Positions 54,776 to 63,988 of a stretch of 64,000 nucleotides of DNA are shown here, piece after piece (the first letter of the stretch is position 1; every line of letters begins with the position of its first letter). Origin of the DNA: Pyrococcus sp. NA2. GTDB lineage: Archaea; Methanobacteriota_B; Thermococci; Thermococcales; Thermococcaceae. Location: the NCBI RefSeq assembly GCF_000211475.1, contig NC_015474.1, forward strand, positions 806,001 to 870,000, written 5' to 3'. The position numbers and the translations under genes were made by a program. A model generated the notes under the pieces. The model made no database searches, was not told the origin of the DNA, and saw nothing but the letters and a program-made list of their open reading frames with translations.

Positions 54776-57747
54776 TGAGGAAGATAACTTCAACGTTGAT
54801 CCTAGCACTCGTTGGTTTCCTCTTGATCTCCTCATCTTATCAGCAGACGATTTCCTTTCGACCTCTTCCAAAGGTAGTTGAGAGTGGCAATGAGCTTGAT
54901 GTAAGTAGGAACATCTACTACACGTACCTAAAGAGCAACGTCCCCATAATGAGGGTGACTCAAAAGGTTGGCATCGTCGAGTATCTAAGACAGAATGTTT
55001 ACGTTACCTATGAAAATGGAGTGTGGAGAGCGAAAAGGGTTAATGTTGGTAACATCTCAGTTGAGGAACCTTCCTTACCTCACAAGGTTCTAAGGGATCT
55101 GGTCAAGGTAGAGCTAAATCCACCGTTGATCAAGGGAAATCTTTTCACTGCCCTTCATACGGTTTCCCTCTCAATACCTTCAGATTATTACCCAGAGTAT
55201 GAGCTGTTTAAGCCAAAGGAATACCCAGTTGCATCCTATAGCTTTGAAGTGGTGAAATACGTAATTCCCGAGGACATTCTCAGAAAGCTTCCAACTGATG
55301 ATTCGCTTAAGGATTATCTCCAGGTTCCCAAGCTCAGCAGGAGAGTCTATGAGTTAGCCTTTAACATAACGAGGAACGCCAAGACTCCATACGAGAAGGC
55401 CCTTGCAATAAAGGAATTTTTGGTCAATAACTACATATACGATGAAAATCCTATACCACCAGTTCCCGGGATAGATCCCGTGGAGTGGTTCCTATTCTAC
55501 ACTAAGAGGGGAGTTTGCTTGGACTTTAACACGGCCTTTGTTATCTTGGCGAGGATAGTCGGCATACCCGCAAGACTTGTAACTGGATATAGGATCGAGA
55601 AAATGCCAGGAACCCAGGTGGTTAGGACAAGGCAGGCACATGCATGGGCAGAGATATATCTCAAGGGGGCAGGTTGGATAACTGTTGATGCGACTGGTTA
55701 TAGAAGGGAAGAGAGGCCAAGAGAAGTTGCAAACTTGAGGGCGAACATAACCGTCCTTCCGAATGGATCCGTGATCGTCACATTCTCCAGGAACGTAAAT
55801 GGAAGCGTAGAGGTGTCCACATACTCAACTAAGTTGTCCCTGAACGTGAGTGGGAAGTCCTTGATTCTCCCGCTGAATATAACTGGTCCTGACAAAATAA
55901 CGGTCAGAGTTGGAAATCTGATATTTGAAAAGATAATCACTGGCCCTCCAAAGGCGATAGTAACTCCGAGTGAAATTACAATAGCTAAGGGAGAAAATGG
56001 AAGCGTTAAGATAATTACATTCCAAAATAAAATATCCATTGACTCTCCCCTTCCCTATGAACTTGTAAGGGACTCAAATGGATTCAAATTAATTTTGAAA
56101 GGGGAGAAAGTTGGGAGGTATAAAATTGGAGTTGAAGTTGGTGGTGAACCTCACGTTGTACTCCTCAACGTTGGTTTGAAGACAAGGGTAAAGATTGTGA
56201 GATGGCCAAATCTAGTCTGGGAGGATAAGGAATTTTACGTCGAAGGCACTTTGATGACTGAGGATGGAAGACCAGTTCCCAGGGGTGTAATAATCATAGA
56301 AGCAAGGAAGAATAAGGATGGGAATGGAGTTGTAATAGGAAAAGGAGAGGTTAGGGAAGGGAGATTTAGGATCAAATGCAAGATAGGGGAGGTAGGAGAT
56401 TACCACATAGTGGCAATTTATCAAGGCCACTTTCCGTTCCTCCCCTCGACGAGTGATCCAAAGATTAGGGTCATCTCCTCCTCTAAGATAATAGCCGAAA
56501 CTTTCAACGTCACATCTGTGGGAGTGATAAGTATTAGGGGAGCCTTATTGAAGGAAAACGATGAGCCAATTCCTGGAGAAAGCGTTAAAATACAACTTGA
56601 TGGTAGGGATATGGGTTTCTTAAGGACTGGAAGTGGAGGAACATTTCTAGGAGTTATAAAAATATCCACACCGGGTTGGCATACCATCAAAATTACGTAT
56701 CCTGGCAATGAGTTTTTGGAGCCCTCTTCGCTTGAATGGCACTTTCTTGCCCTTAAATTGCTCCTCAAGTATGATGACATCGTGGAGGGAGGAGAGCCGA
56801 TTAAGATTACGGGTGAGGTTCAGGGGATCAGGAATGGCATTATCATGATCAAGAGTGAGCTTGGGAGTTTAAGTGTTAAGGTGAGAGACGGAAAGTTCCA
56901 AGCTAAGATTCCAACTAGAAGTGATACCGAGGGCGTCTATAAGATAACATTCCTATATGAGGATACAGTTATTAGGGAAATTTCCGTGATTGTCAGGCCA
57001 AAGATAGACGTAATGGTTCAGGGTAAGCTTCTCCTTGCAAATAAAAGTGATCTAGTTAAAATTAAGGTGTTATATGGGGATAAACCCCTGCAGAACGCCA
57101 CCGTTTATCTTAGAATAGGCAATGTGAGTATGCTGAACATAACCGACGAGAGGGGGATTGCAAAATTTAATGTTCTTCTCGAAAGACCGGGAAGATACCA
57201 TGCAGAGGCCCTAATAATAATGGGAAATGGGTTTGTGTCGTATCCCTTCTCTGTTAGGGTAATTAGGTTTCCCCTTTACATATATGCGGTCATATCCATT
57301 CTGCTCTTATCCCTCTTGTACATTGCATCAAGGTTCATTCTTCCGAGGCTTAATATAAGAGTTGAGCTGAATAGGTTCCCCCCGGTCTACGTGGAGGGAG
57401 AGGAAATTTTGATTAGGCTTAGCATGAAGGGAACGCTCCTAATTAATAATAGGCCAGTTGGATACGGGAAGGTCTTCAAACTTAAACTAACCCCAGGAAT
57501 CTACAGGGTCTCAGCTAGGAAGTGGTTTATAAAAGGAGAGGAGAAAATAATTACGGTTGTTGAAACGCTCGAAGAGGCAATCATAAGAGCATTTAACGAG
57601 AGATTTGGGGATGAGCCTGCTAAAACTCCGAGAGAGATCGCTGGAAAAAGCATAGTTACGGAGATCTTTGAGAGGGTCAGATATGGCCTAAGTAGGATAT
57701 CGAAAGATGAATTCGTCACATTTTGGAGGGGGTTGAATGAGAGATAA
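54772..57747 (+). CDS. Transglutaminase-like domain membrane protein
   Basis: The 991-residue protein has an N-terminal signal/anchor helix and a transglutaminase/papain-fold domain with a complete triad: Cys in KRGVCLDFNTAFVILARIVG (about 249), His in RQAHAWAEIYLKGAGW (about 289) and Asp in TVDATGYR (about 305). Several Ig-like modules come next (residues 390-820), then a membrane helix (FPLYIYAVISILLLSLLYIA near 833) and a cytoplasmic tail ending in a DUF4129-like segment (TPREIAGKSIVTEIFERVRY). Such proteins usually sit beside MoxR and DUF58 genes, as here. A role in modifying or assembling surface proteins is likely, unproven. Confidence 0.85.
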   Translation: MMRKITSTLILALVGFLLISSSYQQTISFRPLPKVVESGNELDVSRNIYYTYLKSNVPIMRVTQKVGIVEYLRQNVYVTYENGVWRAKRVNVGNISVEEPSLPHKVLRDLVKVELNPPLIKGNLFTALHTVSLSIPSDYYPEYELFKPKEYPVASYSFEVVKYVIPEDILRKLPTDDSLKDYLQVPKLSRRVYELAFNITRNAKTPYEKALAIKEFLVNNYIYDENPIPPVPGIDPVEWFLFYTKRGVCLDFNTAFVILARIVGIPARLVTGYRIEKMPGTQVVRTRQAHAWAEIYLKGAGWITVDATGYRREERPREVANLRANITVLPNGSVIVTFSRNVNGSVEVSTYSTKLSLNVSGKSLILPLNITGPDKITVRVGNLIFEKIITGPPKAIVTPSEITIAKGENGSVKIITFQNKISIDSPLPYELVRDSNGFKLILKGEKVGRYKIGVEVGGEPHVVLLNVGLKTRVKIVRWPNLVWEDKEFYVEGTLMTEDGRPVPRGVIIIEARKNKDGNGVVIGKGEVREGRFRIKCKIGEVGDYHIVAIYQGHFPFLPSTSDPKIRVISSSKIIAETFNVTSVGVISIRGALLKENDEPIPGESVKIQLDGRDMGFLRTGSGGTFLGVIKISTPGWHTIKITYPGNEFLEPSSLEWHFLALKLLLKYDDIVEGGEPIKITGEVQGIRNGIIMIKSELGSLSVKVRDGKFQAKIPTRSDTEGVYKITFLYEDTVIREISVIVRPKIDVMVQGKLLLANKSDLVKIKVLYGDKPLQNATVYLRIGNVSMLNITDERGIAKFNVLLERPGRYHAEALIIMGNGFVSYPFSVRVIRFPLYIYAVISILLLSLLYIASRFILPRLNIRVELNRFPPVYVEGEEILIRLSMKGTLLINNRPVGYGKVFKLKLTPGIYRVSARKWFIKGEEKIITVVETLEEAIIRAFNERFGDEPAKTPREIAGKSIVTEIFERVRYGLSRISKDEFVTFWRGLNER

Positions 57748-58666
57748 CGTTTGGATAATATTGCTGTACGTTATCCTAATTGTGGTATTTAGGTTTATAC
57801 TGGCCCTTGAGTTCCTGGTACCCTTCTTTGTATTCCTCCTTTTAGGCGAAATTCTCTCAAGATTTAGCGATAAGTTTAGATACATATCTTACGTCCTTGC
57901 ATCCTTCTTCCTATTCTATTACCTCCCGTTCCCAGGTAATAGCTTTGGTCTCGGACTTACTGGAGCGGGGGTAGTCCTCATTGTTCTCTCTAGGAAGTTC
58001 TCTGAGAAGTACATTGTCTTGATTGAAGGTTTTGGTTTCGTAACACTTCTATACGGATTATCTACTCTATACGATCCTCTCTCTCCAATATTTAAATTCT
58101 CAGCTTTTTTCTCTGCACTTGGATACCTCTTCGCAGTATTTGAGTCCTTTGGCATAATTCCTGGAACGCATTTTACTGAAAACTTGAGAGGGATATCGGT
58201 AATCGGAGCATTAGTTGGGGTGATGAAGCTTGCAGACTTACTCTCAGGGATTTTGGCATTCGTAGTCAAGTCGGTGGCTCTTTTACTTTCCCTTGGGATA
58301 GTGGGTTACATGGTGAACTCCCTACCATCAAGGAAGTCTAGGGAAGAGGTGATAGTGGGAAGGCTAGGTCATGAGATCGGGAAATCATTCCATCTGGATG
58401 ACGTGTATGAAGAGGCAAGGGTTGCAATTGAGGATTTCGTGCTTAGGGGAAACAAAGAAAAGCTTGTCTCATATATAACTTACTATGCCCTCAAGGCTGG
58501 TATGAAAGTTAAAGATGTTGAGGAGATGATATCCCCAATAGTTAACTATGAAAAAAGGAAGTACTCTGAGTTTGCTCCGAGATGGTTTGTTGAATTGATG
58601 GAGAGAAGGGAAATGAAGAAGAGGCAGGAAATCGTGATGAAAGCCCTTAGGAGGATCAAGGCATGA
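57737..58666 (+). CDS. Polytopic membrane protein of the MoxR/DUF58 operon
   Basis: The 309-residue protein has about seven membrane segments in residues 1-190 and a helical, charged cytoplasmic tail (residues 200-309; EEARVAIEDFVLRGNKEKLV). I recognise no named family. It overlaps the transglutaminase gene by 11 bases and the MoxR gene by four, so its synthesis is coupled to both; the tail could be a docking site for the ATPase. Confidence 0.7.
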   Translation: MRDNVWIILLYVILIVVFRFILALEFLVPFFVFLLLGEILSRFSDKFRYISYVLASFFLFYYLPFPGNSFGLGLTGAGVVLIVLSRKFSEKYIVLIEGFGFVTLLYGLSTLYDPLSPIFKFSAFFSALGYLFAVFESFGIIPGTHFTENLRGISVIGALVGVMKLADLLSGILAFVVKSVALLLSLGIVGYMVNSLPSRKSREEVIVGRLGHEIGKSFHLDDVYEEARVAIEDFVLRGNKEKLVSYITYYALKAGMKVKDVEEMISPIVNYEKRKYSEFAPRWFVELMERREMKKRQEIVMKALRRIKA

Positions 58667-59616
58667 GACCTGAGATTGAAAGAATAGTGAGGGCTGTGAG
58701 TAGCGTATTTGTAGGTAATGATGAGATTATAAAGAAGGTCTTGGCGGCAGCTTTAGTAAATGGAAATGTTCTCTTTGAAGACTACCCAGGATTAGGAAAA
58801 ACCCTGCTTGCAAAGACGTTTGCAAGGGTTCTTGGCCTAGGCTATAGGAGAATTCAATTTACTCCAGATTTGTTACCTTCTGATATAATAGGTACCAAGG
58901 TTTGGAGGCAGGAAAAAGGAACCTTCGAGGTGGTTAAGGGCCCTATCTTCACAAATATCTTGCTCGCCGATGAAATCAACAGGGCTCCTCCTAAGACACA
59001 ATCCGCTCTACTTGAAGCTATGGAGGAAAGGCAGGTGACTATAGAGGGGGAGACGTTTAAACTCGAGGAGCCATTCTTCGTGATAGCAACTCAAAATCCC
59101 CTCGAGCTGGAGGGAACTTATCCCCTACCTGAGGCCCAACTGGACAGGTTCCTTGTGAGGTTGAAGATAGGTTATCCCAGGAGCGAGGAGACTGAGGTTG
59201 AGATACTTAAGGCCAGGTTGAGGTGGGAAAAAGACGATCCAACTGTCGATCTAATGCCCGTAATTTCCAGGGAAGAATTCCTTAAGATGCAATACAAGGT
59301 CGAGCATGAAGTTAAGGTTCATGATGACATCCTTAAGTACATAGTTAGATTGGTGAGGAAGATCAGAGAGGATGAAAGGATCGAGGCTGGACCAAGTCCT
59401 AGGGGTGGATTGGCACTCATGAAATTGGCTAAGGCAAACGCTTTCATCGAAGGTAGAGATTACGTAATTCCAGACGATGTAAAGTACTTTGCTGTGGAGG
59501 CATTGGCCCATAGAATAGTATTGAAGCCAGAATATTCGCTTGAAAGGGGAATTGAAGTTGAAATAGTAAAGGAAGCCCTATCCGAAGTTCCAGTTCCAAA
59601 GGATATATCATATTGA
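58663..59616 (+). CDS. MoxR family AAA+ ATPase
   Basis: The 317-residue ATPase has Walker A DYPGLGKTLLAKTFARVLG near residue 38, Walker B and the MoxR signature LLADEINRAPPKTQSALLEA near 104, sensor ATQNPLELEGTYPLPEAQLD near 143 with the following arginine finger region DRFLVRL, and a C-terminal lid with GPSPRGGLALMKLAKANAF near 245. MoxR proteins act as chaperones with von Willebrand-type partners, fitting the DUF58 gene ten bases downstream. Confidence 0.94.
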   Translation: MRPEIERIVRAVSSVFVGNDEIIKKVLAAALVNGNVLFEDYPGLGKTLLAKTFARVLGLGYRRIQFTPDLLPSDIIGTKVWRQEKGTFEVVKGPIFTNILLADEINRAPPKTQSALLEAMEERQVTIEGETFKLEEPFFVIATQNPLELEGTYPLPEAQLDRFLVRLKIGYPRSEETEVEILKARLRWEKDDPTVDLMPVISREEFLKMQYKVEHEVKVHDDILKYIVRLVRKIREDERIEAGPSPRGGLALMKLAKANAFIEGRDYVIPDDVKYFAVEALAHRIVLKPEYSLERGIEVEIVKEALSEVPVPKDISY

Positions 59617-59626
59617 GGTCCCAAAT

Positions 59627-60835
59627 ATGAAGGGGGCGAATCTCCTCGTAACTATATTCCTCTGGTTCATCCTGATGGCACTCGTGTTTGGAACCCCAGC
59701 TAAGTTGGCACTATTTCCACTCCTGGTTCTAATTTTTGGAATTGCAATTGATACTCCCCATGGTTTCTCTGTGGAAAGGTTCGTTGAAAAGGAGAGGGTT
59801 GTGATTGGAGAAAAGATAAAGGTTACCGTTAGGGTTAAGGTAAGGGGTGGGATGGGAGTAGTTGTGGTGAGGGAAAATGTACCCAGTTCCTTGGCTTTGG
59901 TCTCGGGAAAGAACTTTCTTGCGTTCTTCACTTATCCAGGAAGGAGGGCAATTGAGTTTTCCTATGTAGTACTGCCCTTGAAGAGGGGGGAGTTTGAAAT
60001 TCCTAGAACGGAAATATTCTCCTTCCACTTTTTGAGGATTCATCCAATGAGGTGGGGCGTTTATGGAGATCCCGTTAAAATAACCGTGTATCCAAAGCTT
60101 CATGCCATGGGTAAGGTCAGACAATTGAGAGCATTTAGAAGGGGATACAGGGCAACATCCCCATCCCTTGTAGGAGTTAGGAGCGTTGAATTTAAGGAGA
60201 TTAGAGATTACGTCCCTGGAGATCCTTTCAAGACGATAAACTGGAAGGCCACAGCGAGGACTGGAAGGTTACTCGTTAATGAGTACGAAAGGGAGGGTAG
60301 GAGTTCAACGATGATATTCATAGATGCGAGAATGGAAAGCGTTGGCTCTCAAACTAAGAATCCGCTTGAGTACGCGATAGCTCTCGCTTACTCCCTTTCA
60401 AATTATCTGCTTGAAAAAGGAGAGAACGTTGGTCTATACGTGGTGGGTCAAGGGAAGATCGTTACCCCTTCCTCTTCCCTAGCCCATAGGGAAACAATAC
60501 TTAAGGCATTGGTTGGAGCAACTTGCCTGTATGAAGAGAGCCTTGAAGAGGCGTTCAACAAGGCTCGTAGGATCCTGAGGACTTACAAACCGAGGATACT
60601 CGTAATAACAAATGTCACCCCACGTATAGTTGATGAGGTCAGAGAAGTTAAGAGAGCCTGGAATGTAATGTTGATTGACGTTTCAATTTACTGTGAACTT
60701 TCAGAAGACGCATGCTCTTTAATTAAGTTGAGAAAGCTTTCGCTGTATAGGGAGCTTGGAGTTAAGATCATTCCCTGGGACACAAATAAGGAGAGCGTTG
60801 AGAGGGTCATGATAAAGGTTCTGGGGGCGATGTAA
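59627..60835 (+). CDS. DUF58 domain protein
   Basis: The 402-residue protein has two N-terminal membrane helices (residues 4-45), a beta domain and then the DUF58 signature RDYVPGDPFKTINWKATART near residue 195. A von Willebrand A-like fold follows, with MIFIDARMES near 228 as the metal-site strand (a partial MIDAS, lacking the canonical DxSxS: here DARMES). DUF58 proteins pair with MoxR ATPases. The last base of its stop is the first base of the next ATG. Confidence 0.9.
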   Translation: MKGANLLVTIFLWFILMALVFGTPAKLALFPLLVLIFGIAIDTPHGFSVERFVEKERVVIGEKIKVTVRVKVRGGMGVVVVRENVPSSLALVSGKNFLAFFTYPGRRAIEFSYVVLPLKRGEFEIPRTEIFSFHFLRIHPMRWGVYGDPVKITVYPKLHAMGKVRQLRAFRRGYRATSPSLVGVRSVEFKEIRDYVPGDPFKTINWKATARTGRLLVNEYEREGRSSTMIFIDARMESVGSQTKNPLEYAIALAYSLSNYLLEKGENVGLYVVGQGKIVTPSSSLAHRETILKALVGATCLYEESLEEAFNKARRILRTYKPRILVITNVTPRIVDEVREVKRAWNVMLIDVSIYCELSEDACSLIKLRKLSLYRELGVKIIPWDTNKESVERVMIKVLGAM

Positions 60836-61638
60836 TGCTAAGGGAGATTACTATTTTGGCTGTAATTTACATGATCATTGATCTTCTAACCTCGATAAGG
60901 CCCATACTCGATTTCGTGGATTTGGGTCTTAGGATTCTAGGCATAGCAATGTCTTCAAAAACGTTCATACTCCTAATCTTCGGAATGATCGGAATAGGGC
61001 TCATACTCTCTGAAGTTTCTCTAGTTGCGATCTCCTCAGTTCCATTCATCTTATACTCATTCATTTGGGTTGCCCAGAGTTCTCCACTTCTTCAGGAAAT
61101 AAACCCAGTTTTCACTGCATTCTTTGGGGGAATCTCTGAATTGAAAGTCTTATTATCCTCCTTATTGTTGGTAATATCATTTGTTGTCGAGACGCATGAG
61201 AGGTACAAGAACCTAGGGCTTAGGGAAAGGGAAAGTTTTGTCATTCCAGCATTCCTAGTATTCCTGGCATTCCTGCTCTCTCTCTTCATTAGGGACTTAA
61301 CTCTGCCCTTTGTTCTCTCCCTGTCTTGGGTTCTCGCATTATTGTTGATAATCTCCCTGGCCTTTTCTTTGATAAGTCATGAAAAGATTTCAAGAGTTCA
61401 TACGGTGATCAGGGTAGTATGCGGAGAAAAAAGTCAGATTGAAGTGAAGGGGAAGGTAGCTAAGATCATTTCCAGAGGTGAAAGGGAAGATGTTAAGGTG
61501 TTCGAGGTTGAAGGGGAAATAGAGGAGGTATACATAGTTGAGGGAAATATGGTTAGGAGGATTCCTAAGGTCATTGAAAGCTTTGATTCCGAGAAAAAGT
61601 TTATCCTATATTCCAATGATAACATAATAAAACTGTAG
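60835..61638 (+). CDS. Membrane protein of unknown function in MoxR operon
   Basis: The 267-residue protein has about six membrane helices in residues 1-190 (SKTFILLIFGMIGIGLILSE, then LLLVISFVVETHERYKNLGL and PFVLSLSWVLALLLIISLAF). The small basic beta-rich tail (residues 195-267; SQIEVKGKVAKIISRGERED) is predicted cytoplasmic. No family is recognised. Its start overlaps the DUF58 stop by one base. Confidence 0.68.
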   Translation: MLREITILAVIYMIIDLLTSIRPILDFVDLGLRILGIAMSSKTFILLIFGMIGIGLILSEVSLVAISSVPFILYSFIWVAQSSPLLQEINPVFTAFFGGISELKVLLSSLLLVISFVVETHERYKNLGLRERESFVIPAFLVFLAFLLSLFIRDLTLPFVLSLSWVLALLLIISLAFSLISHEKISRVHTVIRVVCGEKSQIEVKGKVAKIISRGEREDVKVFEVEGEIEEVYIVEGNMVRRIPKVIESFDSEKKFILYSNDNIIKL

Positions 61639-61649
61639 GAGGGGGTAAA

Positions 61650-62843
61650 ATGAAGAGAATCTTGCCAATTTTAATCTTAACGTTAATTTTACCCTGGAAT
61701 CTCGCTTGGAACGGTCAGCTTTGTAGTAACGTTAAATATCAGAAGAGCATAGAGGCAGTAGCGATGGATAGCTCTGCCATCTATGCTTCCTGCTCTTATA
61801 GAATAATTGTTAACTCCTCAACGGGACTTATAAGCGTTTATTATTTAGGTACCACAGGTGCATTTGCAAGGAACGGCACCAAGCTCTGGGAAATTGACTC
61901 GGGATTCGTTACAAAGTTGGCACTTTGGAACGATAAGTTGCTCATTGGTAGCCTGAGTGGGTTAATTAAGGTTGAAAAGAACGGTAGCTATGTTGGAAGG
62001 TACGTCTCAAATTACAAAATGTACGATTTTGACATTAAGGGTGACTATGCCTACATAGCTTCTGGCGACATCTTCACCATGGGAATGCGTGGGAATGTCG
62101 CTAAGGTTTACCTTCCAAACATGACGAGCGTCTGGAACGTTAGTATAGACCAAATGCCTGGTAGGATAAGGGTTGGCGTTGGAATAATCTACGTTGGTAC
62201 GGGTTATCCCTCGGGTTATGCCGGTTCAAAGAGATTCGGTGAGGTCATTGGAATTTCTGAGGACGGTAAAGTACTCTGGAAGGTGAATGTCGGTGAATGG
62301 GTCAGGGATTTAGAGGTATGGAAAGGTTACGCCGTCGTTGGGACGGGATACAATAATACTGGTCACTTATTGATTATAGATAAGAACGGAAAGGTTATAA
62401 TGAACATGACGCTATTTTACGTTGAAGACGTGCTTATAGACGGGGACATAGCTTACGTTTCTGGATATAAGAGGGTCGCTGCGATAGATCTAGAAAATGG
62501 AAAGAAGATCTGGGAAGCAAGTTTCCCTTATAGAATTAGGGTCCTAAAGCTCTACAGGGGGAAGTTATTGGCGGGTGGTGGGGACTTCTTAACGAGGAAT
62601 AACACAGTGTACAGTGTTGGTGACCTCTACGTCTTAAACCCTAAGAATGGGAAGGTTCTAAGGGAGATAACTACTGGATACGTTAGGAGCATTGCTGTTG
62701 GAAACGGACTAATAGCTATTGGTACGGGAAGCAATATTATTGAAGTTTTGAAAGATGAGGAAGTTCTTCCAAGGGAAATCTGTGGTCCAGGAATTCTACT
62801 CCTCCTGCTCCTCCTCGCCAAGAAACTCCAGGAGCTCAAGTAA
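61650..62843 (+). CDS. CGP-CTERM-anchored PQQ-type beta-propeller protein
   Basis: The 397-residue protein has a signal peptide (residues 3-19, ending LAWNGQ) and repeated blades such as NGTKLWEIDSGFVTKLALWN, DGKVLWKVNVGEWVRDLEVW and NGKKIWEASFPYRIRVLKLY, typical of PQQ/quinoprotein-like propellers. It ends ICGPGILLLLLLLAKKLQEL, a CGP-CTERM signal. No bound cofactor can be inferred; propellers often hold surface complexes together. It begins 11 bases after the preceding gene with GGAGGGGG, so it closes the operon. The last 48 bases overlap a gene on the other strand. Confidence 0.84.
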   Translation: MKRILPILILTLILPWNLAWNGQLCSNVKYQKSIEAVAMDSSAIYASCSYRIIVNSSTGLISVYYLGTTGAFARNGTKLWEIDSGFVTKLALWNDKLLIGSLSGLIKVEKNGSYVGRYVSNYKMYDFDIKGDYAYIASGDIFTMGMRGNVAKVYLPNMTSVWNVSIDQMPGRIRVGVGIIYVGTGYPSGYAGSKRFGEVIGISEDGKVLWKVNVGEWVRDLEVWKGYAVVGTGYNNTGHLLIIDKNGKVIMNMTLFYVEDVLIDGDIAYVSGYKRVAAIDLENGKKIWEASFPYRIRVLKLYRGKLLAGGGDFLTRNNTVYSVGDLYVLNPKNGKVLREITTGYVRSIAVGNGLIAIGTGSNIIEVLKDEEVLPREICGPGILLLLLLLAKKLQELK

Positions 62844-63314
62844 CTCCTTAACTCTCCTACTTACTTCATAATTCTCAATTTTTCTCCAGTCAGAAATGCT
62901 GATAACCTTTGACTCTGTGACGAGGGCGAGGTCGTACATTCCATTGCTCCTCCTAACTATCCTTAGTGTGCCGGGCTTCCCCTCATAGTTAACGATGACA
63001 CCTCCAAGTAGCGTTGAATATAGCATGGAAACGAACCTCAACAGGGAATCCCTTTCATAGGCCAGGGGGTTCTTGCCTATCGTTACGAGAACATTGAAGT
63101 TCGTTAACCTTATGAGGATCGCCTTTCTCGGGGGCTTAAAGAAGTTGAGAGTTAATGGGGTTACATCGATGATTGCCTTTAGGTTTATCTCGATACTTCC
63201 CGAGGGCTTAATGTGAAATATTAAGTTGTTTCCCTGGATTTCAACCTTTGCAACTTTAAAAATTGGGAATTTTGGCGGATTAATTGGGGAGTAAGTTGCT
63301 ATCTCCACCAGCAT
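62796..63314 (-). CDS. Small protein of unknown function overlapping the propeller gene
   Basis: The 172-residue soluble protein has two beta-rich halves (VAKVEIQGNNLIFHIKPSGS, then KAILIRLTNFNVLVTIGKNP) and an acidic helical tail (ELLELLEFLGEEEQEE). PH-like or CheF-like fold is a guess. It converges with the propeller gene and shares 48 bases, its glutamate-rich end being antisense to the leucine run of the CGP-CTERM. It is divergent from the DUF432 gene with 51 bases between starts. Confidence 0.6.
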   Translation of the reverse strand: MLVEIATYSPINPPKFPIFKVAKVEIQGNNLIFHIKPSGSIEINLKAIIDVTPLTLNFFKPPRKAILIRLTNFNVLVTIGKNPLAYERDSLLRFVSMLYSTLLGGVIVNYEGKPGTLRIVRRSNGMYDLALVTESKVISISDWRKIENYEVSRRVKELLELLEFLGEEEQEE

Positions 63315-63365
63315 CTAATTAACTTTCGGGCTAGGATATATAAGGTTACTCACGTAGTTGAAACC

Positions 63366-63986
63366 ATGTTTGGGGATATTAAACTTGATAACGTTGAGGT
63401 CAAGGTTGGGGATCAAATAGTTAGGATAGAAAAAATGGGAGGTTATTTCCTTTACTCTAGGGGCGATGTTGAGAGAATTATCGTTGGTGATAAGCTTTCA
63501 ATTCTTCCCGCTCCGGCAAGAGGGTATGGAGTTAGGCTCATGATGATAAGGCTTGAAAAGCCGATAGCAATAGCCCCAGGGAAAGTGATAAAGGGCTTCT
63601 TTGATGTGCCCATCGAAGTCAGCGTTAAAGTTGGGGAATCCGAAATAGACAGGTTCTCGATTGGAAGGGAGAAGTACGCACTCTATGGAACTCTGGAAAG
63701 CGGAGTTATAGTTAGGTACTCTCGAGGAGTTCTTAAAGATGAACCAGTGTCAATAGGAAATGTACGGGTGGTAGTAATTAATAAGGGAGAGGACTGGGGT
63801 TTCATCGAGAGGATAGTCTTTCCAATGCTTGATTTGATGTATTATTCTCAGGAGAGGGCGTTTTATCCCCTAGTGAGGGTTGAGATAGAGGAGGATGTGA
63901 ACGTTGTCAACACCGGTGAGCCTCCTCTACCAAACTTGAAATCGACTGGAAAGGAGAACAGCGTGAGATTTAGGATGAGGTGGTGA
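63366..63986 (+). CDS. DUF432 family protein
   Basis: The 206-residue protein starts FGDIKLDNVEVKVGDQIVRI, has LPAPARGYGVRLMMIRLEKP near residue 47 and GFFDVPIEVSVKVGESEIDR near 78, matching DUF432, an archaeal family of unknown function. It is all-beta with no signal peptide or membrane helix. A TATA-like ATATATAAGG (63338-63347 region) lies just before it. A GAGGTGGTGAAC ribosome site at its end leads into the next gene. Confidence 0.72.
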   Translation: MFGDIKLDNVEVKVGDQIVRIEKMGGYFLYSRGDVERIIVGDKLSILPAPARGYGVRLMMIRLEKPIAIAPGKVIKGFFDVPIEVSVKVGESEIDRFSIGREKYALYGTLESGVIVRYSRGVLKDEPVSIGNVRVVVINKGEDWGFIERIVFPMLDLMYYSQERAFYPLVRVEIEEDVNVVNTGEPPLPNLKSTGKENSVRFRMRW

Positions 63987-63988
63987 AC

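Noticed and set aside
55698-56780. Minus-strand open frames opposite the transglutaminase-domain gene
   Set aside because: They lie inside a clear coding gene of an operon and show no family features; typical antisense shadows.
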